Positions 18,094 to 26,473 of a stretch of DNA of 64,000 nucleotides are shown in pieces. The position numbers and the translations under genes were made by a program. Source of the stretch: Shewanella violacea DSS12 (GTDB lineage Bacteria > Pseudomonadota > Gammaproteobacteria > Enterobacterales > Shewanellaceae). The notes beneath the pieces were generated by a model, which was given only the letters and a program-made list of their open reading frames with translations, had not been told where the DNA came from and ran no database searches. The stretch lies in NCBI RefSeq assembly GCF_000091325.1, contig NC_014012.1, positions 3,803,685-3,867,684 on the forward strand. The letters run 5' to 3'. Each line of letters starts with the position of its first letter. The first letter of the stretch is position 1.

Positions 18094-18709
18094 GTTCATA
18101 TTCATAAGCAAGCAAACCACGGCTTGGTGATATCACAATGCCAAAACCAAAATCACCTCGATTAGTCGGTGCTGACTTACCACCAACGTACGAACATTGA
18201 TTTACATCCCATAAATCTACATAAGGTAAAGTAATTTCTTCAAAGTCGATAATATTGGGCGTTTTAATGTTAAAAGGATAATGTGCACCACTTGGCATTA
18301 TGCCAACATAAGCCGATTGATTAAGGCTAAACTTATAAAGATAATACGGTGGCTGCATCTCAAAAGAGCGAATTTGACTCCCGTCAATATATTCTATTTG
18401 TTTTATTTTAAAATCAGTGCAAGCAGCATTGCCATTCATGTAATCAATTAAATCATCATTGCTTGGAAGTATTACTGTTGGATGAATAACTTTTACTTCA
18501 CCTTGTATAAATTCATCGACTATCGAATCGCAAACATCAGGGTAAGTTATCTTCTCTGCAATAGTTTCTCTATGAGTCGACAACAAATGAATAAACTCAT
18601 CGAACTTCCCCCATGGGCTAGACACATCAGTTTTTTCAGGAATCTCGCTTGACATACACTCCATTGAAAAAAACACGCAAATTATGTAAAATAAAGTCTT
18701 ATTAGTCAT
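17939..18709 (-). CDS. Exported hypothetical protein, paralogue 3, with a chimeric tail
   Basis: The ATG at 18709 is chosen because GGGAG lies 6 bases upstream and it overlaps the stop of the previous gene by 8 bases. The protein is about 256 residues: signal peptide (TLFYIICVFFSMECMSS), a Cys near the mature start (YPDVCDSIVDEF), and no clear D-x-N-x-D-G motif. From about 18093 the frame enters the repeat and reads the lysozyme remnant out of frame, so the last ~50 residues are probably not original. It overlaps the following lysozyme frame by 47 bases. Confidence 0.6.
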   Translation of the reverse strand: MTNKTLFYIICVFFSMECMSSEIPEKTDVSSPWGKFDEFIHLLSTHRETIAEKITYPDVCDSIVDEFIQGEVKVIHPTVILPSNDDLIDYMNGNAACTDFKIKQIEYIDGSQIRSFEMQPPYYLYKFSLNQSAYVGIMPSGAHYPFNIKTPNIIDFEEITLPYVDLWDVNQCSYVGGKSAPTNRGDFGFGIVISPSRGLLAYEYELDYSHVSLGITAVLKNERENAYCVVSGIKTLNKESENVVNYRKFNWSLVPK

Positions 18710-19604
18710 CACCAACTCCCTGTTGAATAGCTTGTGTTTTAACAAAATAACAAATATCTTGTGTTTCGTTTGAAGGTTGCCCCGTACTGAGTAATCTAGG
18801 TTGATTTTCAATTTTTTCTGCATCGTAAGAGGGGATAAATTTAACGATAGCAATAGCATTTTTTTCATCTATACTTTGGTTAAATATAAATTCTTGCCCA
18901 GTAATGCGAGTGTCAACGTTACCAAATGATGCAATGTAGTAGGTTTTATCTAGCAATAAAGGGCGTATATATGGATCTGACAGATTTGGCCAACTATGAC
19001 TAATAGCCCCCGTTGTATAAACGGTTTTTCTTTTAATAGGGTATTCCTTAAGAACATAGCTATTGGTAAATCTACCTACATAGCCTATTGCTGGGCTAAA
19101 CTGTTGGTCGCTTTTAGCTCCTCTTAGCCTCTTATATGAATCCTTTTTGTATATATATATATTGTCATAAGCTCTATTCTGATAGGTATGAGGCCCTCTT
19201 CGCTCGAAAGAGATAAACTCATCGACACCATTATTATCTACGTCAAAAAACGCCCCTTTATAGAAGTACTTAGTGTAAGAAGCATATTCCTGCTCATACT
19301 CATTTTCGCTTAACAGTTCATCCTCAAAATTAGGCTCTAGCTCGCTTTTTTGTCTAATAATGAAATATGGCTGATCCCACTTTAGCCAATTAAACTCCTC
19401 ATGTTCTTCTAGAGCGAGTTTACCATTTGTCATCAAATCACCATTAAATAACTGATACAAACGCTGACAAGCTTTATCATCCTGACTCATAGTCAACAGG
19501 TAGTTATCGGCCTGTACCACAGTTGCATATAGCCCTGAAAAAATGAGTAAAAGACACTTTATTTTGTTGTTCATATATAGTCTACTAGCACAATTTATTG
19601 GCAT
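18702..19604 (-). CDS. Exported hypothetical protein, paralogue 2 of the island family
   Basis: The ATG at 19604 has AAGGA 7 bases upstream; an internal ATG at 19574 gives a more compact signal peptide (IKCLLLIFSGLYATVVQA). The mature chain has a Cys near its start (DDKACQRLYQLF), the motif FDVDNNGVDEFISF and a Cys near its end (TQDICYFVKTQ). It is rich in Tyr and charged residues. It is followed by an overlapping gene and preceded by paralogue 1 at 36 bp, so an operon is likely. No named family recognised. Confidence 0.68.
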   Translation of the reverse strand: MPINCASRLYMNNKIKCLLLIFSGLYATVVQADNYLLTMSQDDKACQRLYQLFNGDLMTNGKLALEEHEEFNWLKWDQPYFIIRQKSELEPNFEDELLSENEYEQEYASYTKYFYKGAFFDVDNNGVDEFISFERRGPHTYQNRAYDNIYIYKKDSYKRLRGAKSDQQFSPAIGYVGRFTNSYVLKEYPIKRKTVYTTGAISHSWPNLSDPYIRPLLLDKTYYIASFGNVDTRITGQEFIFNQSIDEKNAIAIVKFIPSYDAEKIENQPRLLSTGQPSNETQDICYFVKTQAIQQGVGDD

Positions 19605-19640
19605 TTTTATATCCTTATAAAGTGTTAAAAACAACTACTA

Positions 19641-20288
19641 TTAGTTTTCCATTTTTTTGTATGAACAAATTGATTTTGTACTAATTAATTTATTCTCTCG
19701 AAAACCTCTTGGCTCATAGATATACGCATTTGTCTTAGTTATCATCGCACTATAGACCCTGCCATCATAAAAAAACGGCTCCCCAGATTGGTTAGCATAG
19801 GACTTGTGACTTGAAATAAAGCTAGAATCAATATTTAAATGCTTTTCATCATAAACATAAGAAGAATAAGCTGCGTAGTAACGTGGCGCTTGTAAGCATT
19901 TATCCGGATAATCTTCAACTAACACAGATTCTGTATTACCATCATTATTAAAATCTAAACGAGTTATTCGGTAGCGCTTTCCTTTTTCTAGCCTTATTGC
20001 TTCATCTAAATGATTTTGATAACTATCACTCATGACCATTCTTGCTTGCACATTAATACGTAGACCTAAGCCATCAGGGGCTGGCTGTAATTTAGGTAGG
20101 TCAAAGTTTTTAAATTTTTTGTCAATAACTAAGCCACATTTCAATGGTATGTCTTTATTTCTCTCAAGATAAGCTTTGAAATCTTTGCATAGTTGCAAGT
20201 TAGGATTAGAGTGGTCCTCATAAGCTTCCGACCAAGAGAATGATGAGTACAAGCTTGCTGCAATAATTAACAAGATAGAGATTTTCAT
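19641..20288 (-). CDS. Exported hypothetical protein, paralogue 1 of the island family
   Basis: The 215-residue protein starts with a clear signal peptide (ISILLIIAASLYSSFSWS) and has AGGA upstream of the ATG. The mature chain shows a Cys near its start (NLQLCKDFKAYL), the motif LDFNNDGNTESV, and a Cys near its end (STKSICSYKK). It lies 48 bp after the adaptor gene of the type I system. The shared plan with four neighbours suggests a duplicated family. A periplasmic inhibitor or immunity role is a guess from context. Confidence 0.7.
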   Translation of the reverse strand: MKISILLIIAASLYSSFSWSEAYEDHSNPNLQLCKDFKAYLERNKDIPLKCGLVIDKKFKNFDLPKLQPAPDGLGLRINVQARMVMSDSYQNHLDEAIRLEKGKRYRITRLDFNNDGNTESVLVEDYPDKCLQAPRYYAAYSSYVYDEKHLNIDSSFISSHKSYANQSGEPFFYDGRVYSAMITKTNAYIYEPRGFRENKLISTKSICSYKKMEN

Positions 20289-20336
20289 TTATCACGATTC
20301 CTTTTTATATTAATAAAAACATATTTAATTTTTAAA

Positions 20337-21758
20337 CTACCTCTCTCTCGCCCCTTCACTCACACCACGCATTAACGGTGCTAATAAAAACTCCATTAAC
20401 CGCCGAGTACCCGTTTTAATCTCTACTGTGACTGACATGCCAGGTTTTAGTTTGACCCACTTGCCATTTACATTGATTTCATCTGTCGCTAATGACGCTT
20501 TAAGTGGAAATAATAATCCGAGTTGCTCATGTTCGATGGCATCAGCGGAAATGCCGGTGACTTCACCGTCGATGACGCCGTATTTAGTGAACGGAAAACT
20601 GTCTATTTTGATTTCAACTATTTGCCCGGTATGCACAAAGCCGATGTCTTTATTGAGCAGTCCAGCCTCTACTTCAAGTTGTTGCCTCCCATACTCACCG
20701 ATAGGAACGATATGTAACAGCTCTTGAGCGGGCGTTACGACACAACCAATGGTTGCAATAACAAGCTCTTCAACTATGCCATCAACTGGCGAAGTGAGTA
20801 CCCTTAATTGCGTCAGTCGGTTTGCTTTGGTCAACTCTTGATTGGTACTCTCACTTTGCCGTGTCAGTTGGTTAATTTCTTGTAAGGTATTACGACGTGA
20901 TTCTGACAGATAGGCGTAAAGGTTATGTTTAGCAGACTCTATGCTCGCGTTAATTTGCTCAACCTTGGCACCTTGCAGTAACAAGGTTTCTTCTTGGTCA
21001 ATACGCTGTTGTTTTAATTCTAAATATTGATTACGTGATACGGCCGATGTGCCTAGTAAGCTGTAATAACTTCGCTCTCGCTCAATCACTAATGGCAAGG
21101 TTTTTTCTATACGACCGACATCTATCTTTATCGATTTTTTTTCAGCGGTCAGTTTTGTGATTTCACTGGTGAAACTGTTTAGTTTTGACTGATACTCTTG
21201 CCAAACACTCTCCAACAATAAACGCTGATTGACGGGTAATGGTGGCGTAGTTGATGTTGTAACGCTTAAGGCTATGGCATTGGCTTTAGTATTGACTTTC
21301 GCACTGCTGACTATCGCATCTAGCCTAGCTAAAAACGCTTGTTGACGCGCTAAGTCTTCGATATATCCTTGCCATTCACTACTCAGCCTATCGGCATCAG
21401 CTTGGCTTGAGGTATTGTCGAGTGCGATTAGTTTATCACCGGCTTTAACGTGTTGACCTTCTTTGACAAAAATCGTTTTTACTACGCCAGTTTCGAGCGG
21501 CTGAATAATTTTAACTTGACCACTTGGCACAATTTTACCTTGTGCTGTGGCGATAATGTCAATTTCAGCCCAAGATGCCCAGGCAATAAGCACGAGCATT
21601 AAGGCCATAATGCTCCACAGCAAAGAGCGGCTCCATTTAGCCGGTGGTGCAGCTTGAATTTCAAGCGCTGCGGGTAAAAAGGCCAATTTTTCTTGCGCTA
21701 ATTTTCGATGTGCGAGTTTATTTGCCTCTTCTATTTCATGTTCAGATTTATGAGACAT
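20337..21758 (-). CDS. HlyD-family adaptor of a type I secretion system
   Basis: The 473-residue protein has a short cytoplasmic N-terminus, one membrane helix (about residues 45-63), then the lipoyl-like half GKIVPSGQVKIIQPLETGVV, a long coiled-coil hairpin (about residues 115-310) and the C-terminal beta-barrel ending at LKPGMSVTVEI. It links the inner-membrane ABC exporter to an outer-membrane TolC-type channel; no channel gene is in the window. Its start overlaps the ABC gene stop by 11 bases. The last 130 bp occur again as a fragment at 16373-16497. Confidence 0.9.
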   Translation of the reverse strand: MSHKSEHEIEEANKLAHRKLAQEKLAFLPAALEIQAAPPAKWSRSLLWSIMALMLVLIAWASWAEIDIIATAQGKIVPSGQVKIIQPLETGVVKTIFVKEGQHVKAGDKLIALDNTSSQADADRLSSEWQGYIEDLARQQAFLARLDAIVSSAKVNTKANAIALSVTTSTTPPLPVNQRLLLESVWQEYQSKLNSFTSEITKLTAEKKSIKIDVGRIEKTLPLVIERERSYYSLLGTSAVSRNQYLELKQQRIDQEETLLLQGAKVEQINASIESAKHNLYAYLSESRRNTLQEINQLTRQSESTNQELTKANRLTQLRVLTSPVDGIVEELVIATIGCVVTPAQELLHIVPIGEYGRQQLEVEAGLLNKDIGFVHTGQIVEIKIDSFPFTKYGVIDGEVTGISADAIEHEQLGLLFPLKASLATDEINVNGKWVKLKPGMSVTVEIKTGTRRLMEFLLAPLMRGVSEGARER

Positions 21759-23988
21759 TTTTATCTCCCGTATTAGGTTTATTTTGTACTATGGGGTTTA
21801 TCGGCGCTTGTGCTAGCGGCTTAGCCGCCATACCTAAACCGTGGTGGTTTTGAATTGAGTGAAGTTGTGCGTATATACCGCCCTGTTTGACTAACTGCTG
21901 GTGATTACCTTGCTCAACTAATCTCCCCTTATCTACCACCATAATGCGGTTAGCATCTTTAACTGCGGAGAGTCGATGAGCAATGATAAAGACTGTTCTG
22001 CCTTGGCTAATGCGGCGCATGTTAGCTTGAATAATACTTTCTGATTCATAATCGAGCGCACTGGTGGCTTCATCAAAAATCAGTATTTTAGGGTTAGTGA
22101 CCAATGCTCTGGCTATCGCAATACGCTGGCGTTGACCGCCTGATAATGACGAGCCTTGCTCGCCAATAACAGTATCGTAGCCTTCAGGCAACTCTAAAAT
22201 AAATTCATGAGCACCACTAAGTTGTGCCGCATTGACGACTTGTTCCATTGGCATACTTGGGTCAACAAGGGCGATGTTTTCTCGAACCGTGAGATTAAAC
22301 AAAAAGTTCTCTTGTAAAACCACACCGACTTGCCTGCGAAGCCATGCAGGTTCAACCATGGCTAAATCAACACCGTCAATGAGCACTCTGCCAGCTTCAG
22401 GTACATATAACCTTTGTATTAATTTGGTTAAGGTGCTTTTTCCTGAACCTGAGCGACCAACAATACCTATCACTTCACCGGGTTGGCACTGAAAGCTGAT
22501 ATTATTTAATACAGGTACTCGGTTCGGGGCATAACGAAATATGACATCATCGAATACCACCTTGCCCATGATATCGGGCAAGGTGGCACGGTTTGGGTTA
22601 TAACCGGGCTCAGAAGGAGAATTTAATACATCACCTAAACGTTGCAGTGAAATATTCGCCTGCTGAAAGTCTTGCCACAAATTTACTAAACGCATAATGG
22701 GGCCGCTCACACGCTGAGACAACATATTAAACGCAATGAACTGCCCTATGGTCAGCTCTCCCGCTACCACCGCAATAGAGCCAAAATATAATGTTAACAA
22801 GCCACCAATCTTGTTTATGTAGGCTGCAATTTGACTGTATACGTTATTCAAGTTACTCGTTTTAAAAGAAATATTAACGTAATCAGCCAGTTTATCTTCC
22901 CACTTATTACGGAGTTGTGGCTCCACTGCCATGGCTTTAATGGTTTCAACACCATTAACTGATTCAACTAGAAATGAATGATTCTCAGCACTTCGCTGGA
23001 ATTTCTCATTCAGTCGTTTACGTAAGCTAGGAGTAATAATTAATGAAAGAGCAAGGTAGAAAGGGATAGTGCCAATAATTATCCATGTCAGTAGCGGTGC
23101 GTAATAGAACATCACCCCGAAAAAGACAAAACTAAAAAACACATCGAGCACAACAGTTAATGATGAACCGGTTAAAAACTCCCGAATACTGTCTAGCTCT
23201 TTAATTCTGGCTACTGTGTCACCCACTCGGCGACTATTAAAGTAAGCCACCGGCAATGACAGCATGTGCTTATATAATTTACTGCCTAGCTCAACATCCA
23301 CGCGATTAGTAGTATGGGAAAACACATAGGTTCGAAGCCCGGTAAGCACCACTTCAAAAGTAATCACAATAAAAAAGCCAACTGCAAGCACATCAAGTGT
23401 GGTCATGCCTTTATGCACCAGTACTTTATCAATAACTACTTGAAAGAATATTGGTGAAGCTAACCCGACTAACTGAATAAAAAAAGACGCCACAAAAACA
23501 TCGCCAAAATAAATTTTGTATTTAATCAGTGCAGGAATAAACCACGAAAAGCCAAACTTAGCACTTTCTGTCATTACCCCACTTATTAATGAGCTACGTT
23601 TGGATAGTAATAACAGATCACCTGTCCAACACGCATTGAGCTCTGTATGTGTATAGGTCGTTGGGTTAGCAACTGTACCAACCATATCTTGGACTAATAT
23701 TTCATCATCATTCACTTTGATAATAATGAAAAAGTGACCATCGATATGCCGAGCTATCGCAGGCAATACGTGTTCAGTAAGCTTATCCGCTGTATCTGCA
23801 ATAAATTTGGCTTTAAAACCGAGACTTTTAGCTGCACGAACTAAATTAATATCTGCCAAGGGCGAGTTCGTATCATCAGCATCATTGAATTGAAATTCAC
23901 GCAGCAACGCACTCGGCTCAGCGGGGATCTGGTGAAAACGGGCAACCAATGATAAACATTGGATCCCTGAAAAAAAGTTGCTCGACAT
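21748..23988 (-). CDS. Type I secretion ABC transporter with C39-like domain
   Basis: The 746-residue protein has three parts. Residues 1-130 form a C39 peptidase-like domain; at the expected catalytic Cys position there is Ser (FSGIQCL), while the His segment GHFFIIIKV is kept, so it should be a non-cleaving substrate-docking domain as in HlyB. A six-helix membrane domain follows (about 155-440), then an ATPase domain with GRSGSGKST, LSGGQRQRIAIA, ILIFDEATSALD and the His loop IIAHRLS. It exports unfolded proteins with C-terminal signals. The substrate is not identified; the lysozyme-like genes downstream are candidates. Confidence 0.92.
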   Translation of the reverse strand: MSSNFFSGIQCLSLVARFHQIPAEPSALLREFQFNDADDTNSPLADINLVRAAKSLGFKAKFIADTADKLTEHVLPAIARHIDGHFFIIIKVNDDEILVQDMVGTVANPTTYTHTELNACWTGDLLLLSKRSSLISGVMTESAKFGFSWFIPALIKYKIYFGDVFVASFFIQLVGLASPIFFQVVIDKVLVHKGMTTLDVLAVGFFIVITFEVVLTGLRTYVFSHTTNRVDVELGSKLYKHMLSLPVAYFNSRRVGDTVARIKELDSIREFLTGSSLTVVLDVFFSFVFFGVMFYYAPLLTWIIIGTIPFYLALSLIITPSLRKRLNEKFQRSAENHSFLVESVNGVETIKAMAVEPQLRNKWEDKLADYVNISFKTSNLNNVYSQIAAYINKIGGLLTLYFGSIAVVAGELTIGQFIAFNMLSQRVSGPIMRLVNLWQDFQQANISLQRLGDVLNSPSEPGYNPNRATLPDIMGKVVFDDVIFRYAPNRVPVLNNISFQCQPGEVIGIVGRSGSGKSTLTKLIQRLYVPEAGRVLIDGVDLAMVEPAWLRRQVGVVLQENFLFNLTVRENIALVDPSMPMEQVVNAAQLSGAHEFILELPEGYDTVIGEQGSSLSGGQRQRIAIARALVTNPKILIFDEATSALDYESESIIQANMRRISQGRTVFIIAHRLSAVKDANRIMVVDKGRLVEQGNHQQLVKQGGIYAQLHSIQNHHGLGMAAKPLAQAPINPIVQNKPNTGDKNVS

Positions 23989-24281
23989 CTTATTCCTGAG
24001 TCTTCTTCATCCTTGATGGCGGAAACATACCCGAAACACAACACACCCTCAACACATGTAAGCCATTGTTTTAAACTAATTTAACACACAGTGCAGATAG
24101 TGAGTAAAGCGCCAATTTAACGCCATTCGTCAAAAAATACTCAAGCACATTTGTGGCCTTTACCCTCTAAGAATAAGCTCTCTATAAATTAAAATTTTAA
24201 GTTCTGTTCTAGTGAACGTACTAAAGTTTGGTCAACGGCCCAAAGGAACTTGACCTCAAAAGAGTGCAAAAATTCGGAAAG

Positions 24282-24318
24282 GATACAGACTTTTCATTTC
24301 CTCAGAAAAGCCTGTATC
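24282..24318 (-). terminator. Hairpin downstream of the recombinase gene
   Basis: GATACAGACTTTTC pairs with GAAAAGCCTGTATC (13 of 14 positions, 9-base loop), directly after the recombinase stop on the minus strand, with a loose T-rich tail. It may be a terminator or a recombination-related inverted repeat. The rest of 24045-24325 upstream of the exporter gene should hold the exporter promoter; I could not assign one. Confidence 0.5.
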
Positions 24319-24325
24319 AGTACTT

Positions 24326-24922
24326 CTAGCAATCCGTTTGCTCTGAGAGCCTCAAAGCATCTTCCAGTTCAACGCCAAGGTAACGAATGGTGTTATCTAG
24401 CTTCGAATGCCCCAGTAGAATCTGTACCGCCCGAATGTTTTTCGTTCTGGCATAGATTAGAGTGGCTTTGGTGCGACGCATGGTATGAGTTCCATAACAG
24501 TCTGCATTCAATCCAAGTTTGACAGCCCAATCCCTGATAATCGAACGGTAAAAGGAATAGCTGATAGATTGTCCTTTGCGACGATAACTTGGAAATAAAA
24601 AACTATTGGCCTCTAAAGAAGCCGAATAAATCCACCTACTAATACTTTGTTGGGTTTTGGGAGTGATCTCATAATGAACGCTAGTAGCTGTTTTTTGCTG
24701 TATGCATAGAACTCTTTCATAGACCACACCTTGCGAAAAAACATCGTATACGTGCAGTTTGAGTAAATCACTCGCTCTTAACTTGCTATCAATGGCTAGA
24801 TTGAGTAATGCAAGCTGCATCAAATTACTCTCAATCTCAAGTCGAGTTCTTATTCGCCATATTTCTTCTAGTTTGAATGGCCTTTTTATGCCACTACATT
24901 TTCCTGAAGATAACTTTCTCAT
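24326..24922 (-). CDS. Tyrosine recombinase/integrase, catalytic domain only
   Basis: The ATG at 24922 is chosen because GGAGGTCAAT lies directly upstream. The 198-residue protein shows the catalytic set of tyrosine recombinases: Arg in SKLRASDLLKL, HTMRRTKAT (His-x-x-Arg), LLGHSKLDNTIRYLG (second His and nucleophile Tyr). The N-terminal core-binding domain of XerC/phage integrases is missing or very short. Small stand-alone recombinases of this type occur in mobile islands. It sits at the prmC-side edge of the island and could have moved it. Confidence 0.82.
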   Translation of the reverse strand: MRKLSSGKCSGIKRPFKLEEIWRIRTRLEIESNLMQLALLNLAIDSKLRASDLLKLHVYDVFSQGVVYERVLCIQQKTATSVHYEITPKTQQSISRWIYSASLEANSFLFPSYRRKGQSISYSFYRSIIRDWAVKLGLNADCYGTHTMRRTKATLIYARTKNIRAVQILLGHSKLDNTIRYLGVELEDALRLSEQTDC

Positions 24923-24970
24923 ATTGACCTCCTCGTATGTGTATTGGTCAACATAAAGTCTGGCAGTCAC

Positions 24971-25486
24971 TTCAAAGGCTTTGTTAAAACTAGCGTGAAA
25001 TAACCATAGCGAAATAAAACTTGGCCTGTGAAGTCTGCATTTGATCTCTTTTACGCATTTTAAAGGAAGTATTCTAGCGCCGTAGAGTCAGAGAGTTCGC
25101 ATTAGCTTATGTATTGATAATCTGATATTGATAAAAAGCAAACTGTGCTAACACTAACTCGGAAAGGGGCAGAAGTGAGTTACGAAGCCTAGTAATAAAG
25201 CTAAATCGAAGAGACCCCATTCTTATAGAACAGCCAAGTGTAGATGCGGCTACGAGCTTCCAAAACAAGGATGTTTTGGTAGAGCCTCCATGGAAGACTC
25301 TTATGAAATCAAGAGCCGGTGTTTCGCTGAACCTTCTCAAAGTAAAGAGTGCACATTCCCCGCGGGGAAGCGTTAGATAACCATAAAGGTAAAAGTTAAC
25401 ACTCATTTCCCAATACCAAGTCAGCTAGAAGCTACACACAGAAAATGTATTAAGCCTTCATTCCAAGGCTGGCAAGTTTGATTAGA
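24971..25486. other. Non-coding island edge with several perfect hairpins
   Basis: No convincing gene is seen in this 516-bp stretch between the recombinase and the prmC terminator. It contains the 8-bp hairpin CCAAAACA-AGGA-TGTTTTGG (25260-25279) and the 14-bp palindrome TTCCCCGCGGGGAA (25357-25370). A 99-codon open frame on the minus strand (25107-25406) lacks a ribosome site and runs through both hairpins. The stretch could be an attachment region, a structured RNA or the remains of a retroelement; I cannot decide. Confidence 0.45.
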
Positions 25487-25524
25487 CAAAAAAAACGCCA
25501 TTAGTATATAAATACTAATGGCGT
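25487..25524 (-). terminator. Terminator of the hemA-prfA-prmC operon
   Basis: A perfect 13-bp stem ACGCCATTAGTAT / ATACTAATGGCGT with a 4-base loop is followed by T8 on the minus strand, 48 bases after the prmC stop. It would stop transcription into the island. Confidence 0.9.
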
Positions 25525-25571
25525 AAATTTAGCTGATTCAAAACACACTCAAAGCCGATGACGCGGCTCTT

Positions 25572-26414
25572 CTAACGTGGAAATCTGCCTAAGGTACATC
25601 TGTCGTTACTGCCAAAATCTCTAACAGTCGCGACATTCTCATAGCCAAGCTCAATCATCTTTTTCCTAAGCTGAATGGCTTGCTCATAGCCATGTTCCAG
25701 CAGCAGGTAGCCGCCGGGAGCTAGATAGTCTCTAGCACTCGAGGCTATATGATAAAGGTCGGCAAAGCCCGCTTCACCGGCAGTCAATGCACTCTGAGGT
25801 TCAAACCTGACATCACCTTGATCCAGATGTGCATCGGTCTCATCAATATAAGGCGGATTAGAGACGATGAGATTAAAGTCATAACAGGTTACCGAATCAA
25901 ACCAATCACTCTTGATTATCTCCACCTGTTGCAACTTGAGGTGCGCCCGATTCGCTTTTGCCAGTGCCACAGCCTCGATGATCTTGTCGACAGCAGTGAT
26001 CTGCCACTGACTCTTCTCATAGGCCAAAGAAAGTGCAATCGCGCCGGTACCTGTGCCTAAATCCAGCACCTTAGCATTTTCAGCTAAGGGAAGGTTTAAC
26101 GCTGTTTCAACTAAAATCTCGGTATCCGGACGCGGGATAAGCGTCGTAGGATTAACCATGAAAGGCAGAGACCAAAACTCTCTTTCACCGACAATATGCG
26201 CAATGGGAGTACCCAGCACACGACGGTGAACCATCTTAGTGTAATCAACCACCTGCTCCGATGCTAGACGCTCATCAGGCCAGGTATACAAGTAGCCACG
26301 CTGTTTGTGAATGATATGTAGTAACATCACCTCGGCATCGAGCTTAGGTGTATCTGAGACATCGACCAATTGGGGCGCAGCCCAATCTATGGCTCCAGCT
26401 AGAGTCTGGCGCAA
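25572..26414 (-). CDS. prmC: Release factor glutamine methyltransferase (PrmC)
   Basis: PrmC methylates the glutamine of the GGQ motif of release factors RF1 and RF2 with S-adenosylmethionine. The 280-residue protein has an N-terminal helical domain and a Rossmann-like methyltransferase domain with VLDLGTGTGAIALSLA and the hallmark SNPPYID. The start is TTG at 26414 with AAGGAAATCCC directly upstream. It follows its target gene prfA by 59 bases and ends the operon. Its usual downstream neighbour sirB2 has been displaced by the island. Confidence 0.95.
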   Translation of the reverse strand: MRQTLAGAIDWAAPQLVDVSDTPKLDAEVMLLHIIHKQRGYLYTWPDERLASEQVVDYTKMVHRRVLGTPIAHIVGEREFWSLPFMVNPTTLIPRPDTEILVETALNLPLAENAKVLDLGTGTGAIALSLAYEKSQWQITAVDKIIEAVALAKANRAHLKLQQVEIIKSDWFDSVTCYDFNLIVSNPPYIDETDAHLDQGDVRFEPQSALTAGEAGFADLYHIASSARDYLAPGGYLLLEHGYEQAIQLRKKMIELGYENVATVRDFGSNDRCTLGRFPR

Positions 26415-26473
26415 GGGATTTCCTTAGTTTGATGCTTATTTAAAGCGCGTTAAGAGGAGGGTGTTCCCAAGGA

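Noticed and set aside
25107..25406. 99-codon frame on the minus strand
   Set aside because: No ribosome site and it reads through two perfect hairpins; kept only as an unexplained non-coding stretch.
13261..25571. Prophage
   Set aside because: There is a recombinase and lysozyme-like genes, but no capsid, tail, terminase or replication genes; lysozymes sit with a type I exporter instead.
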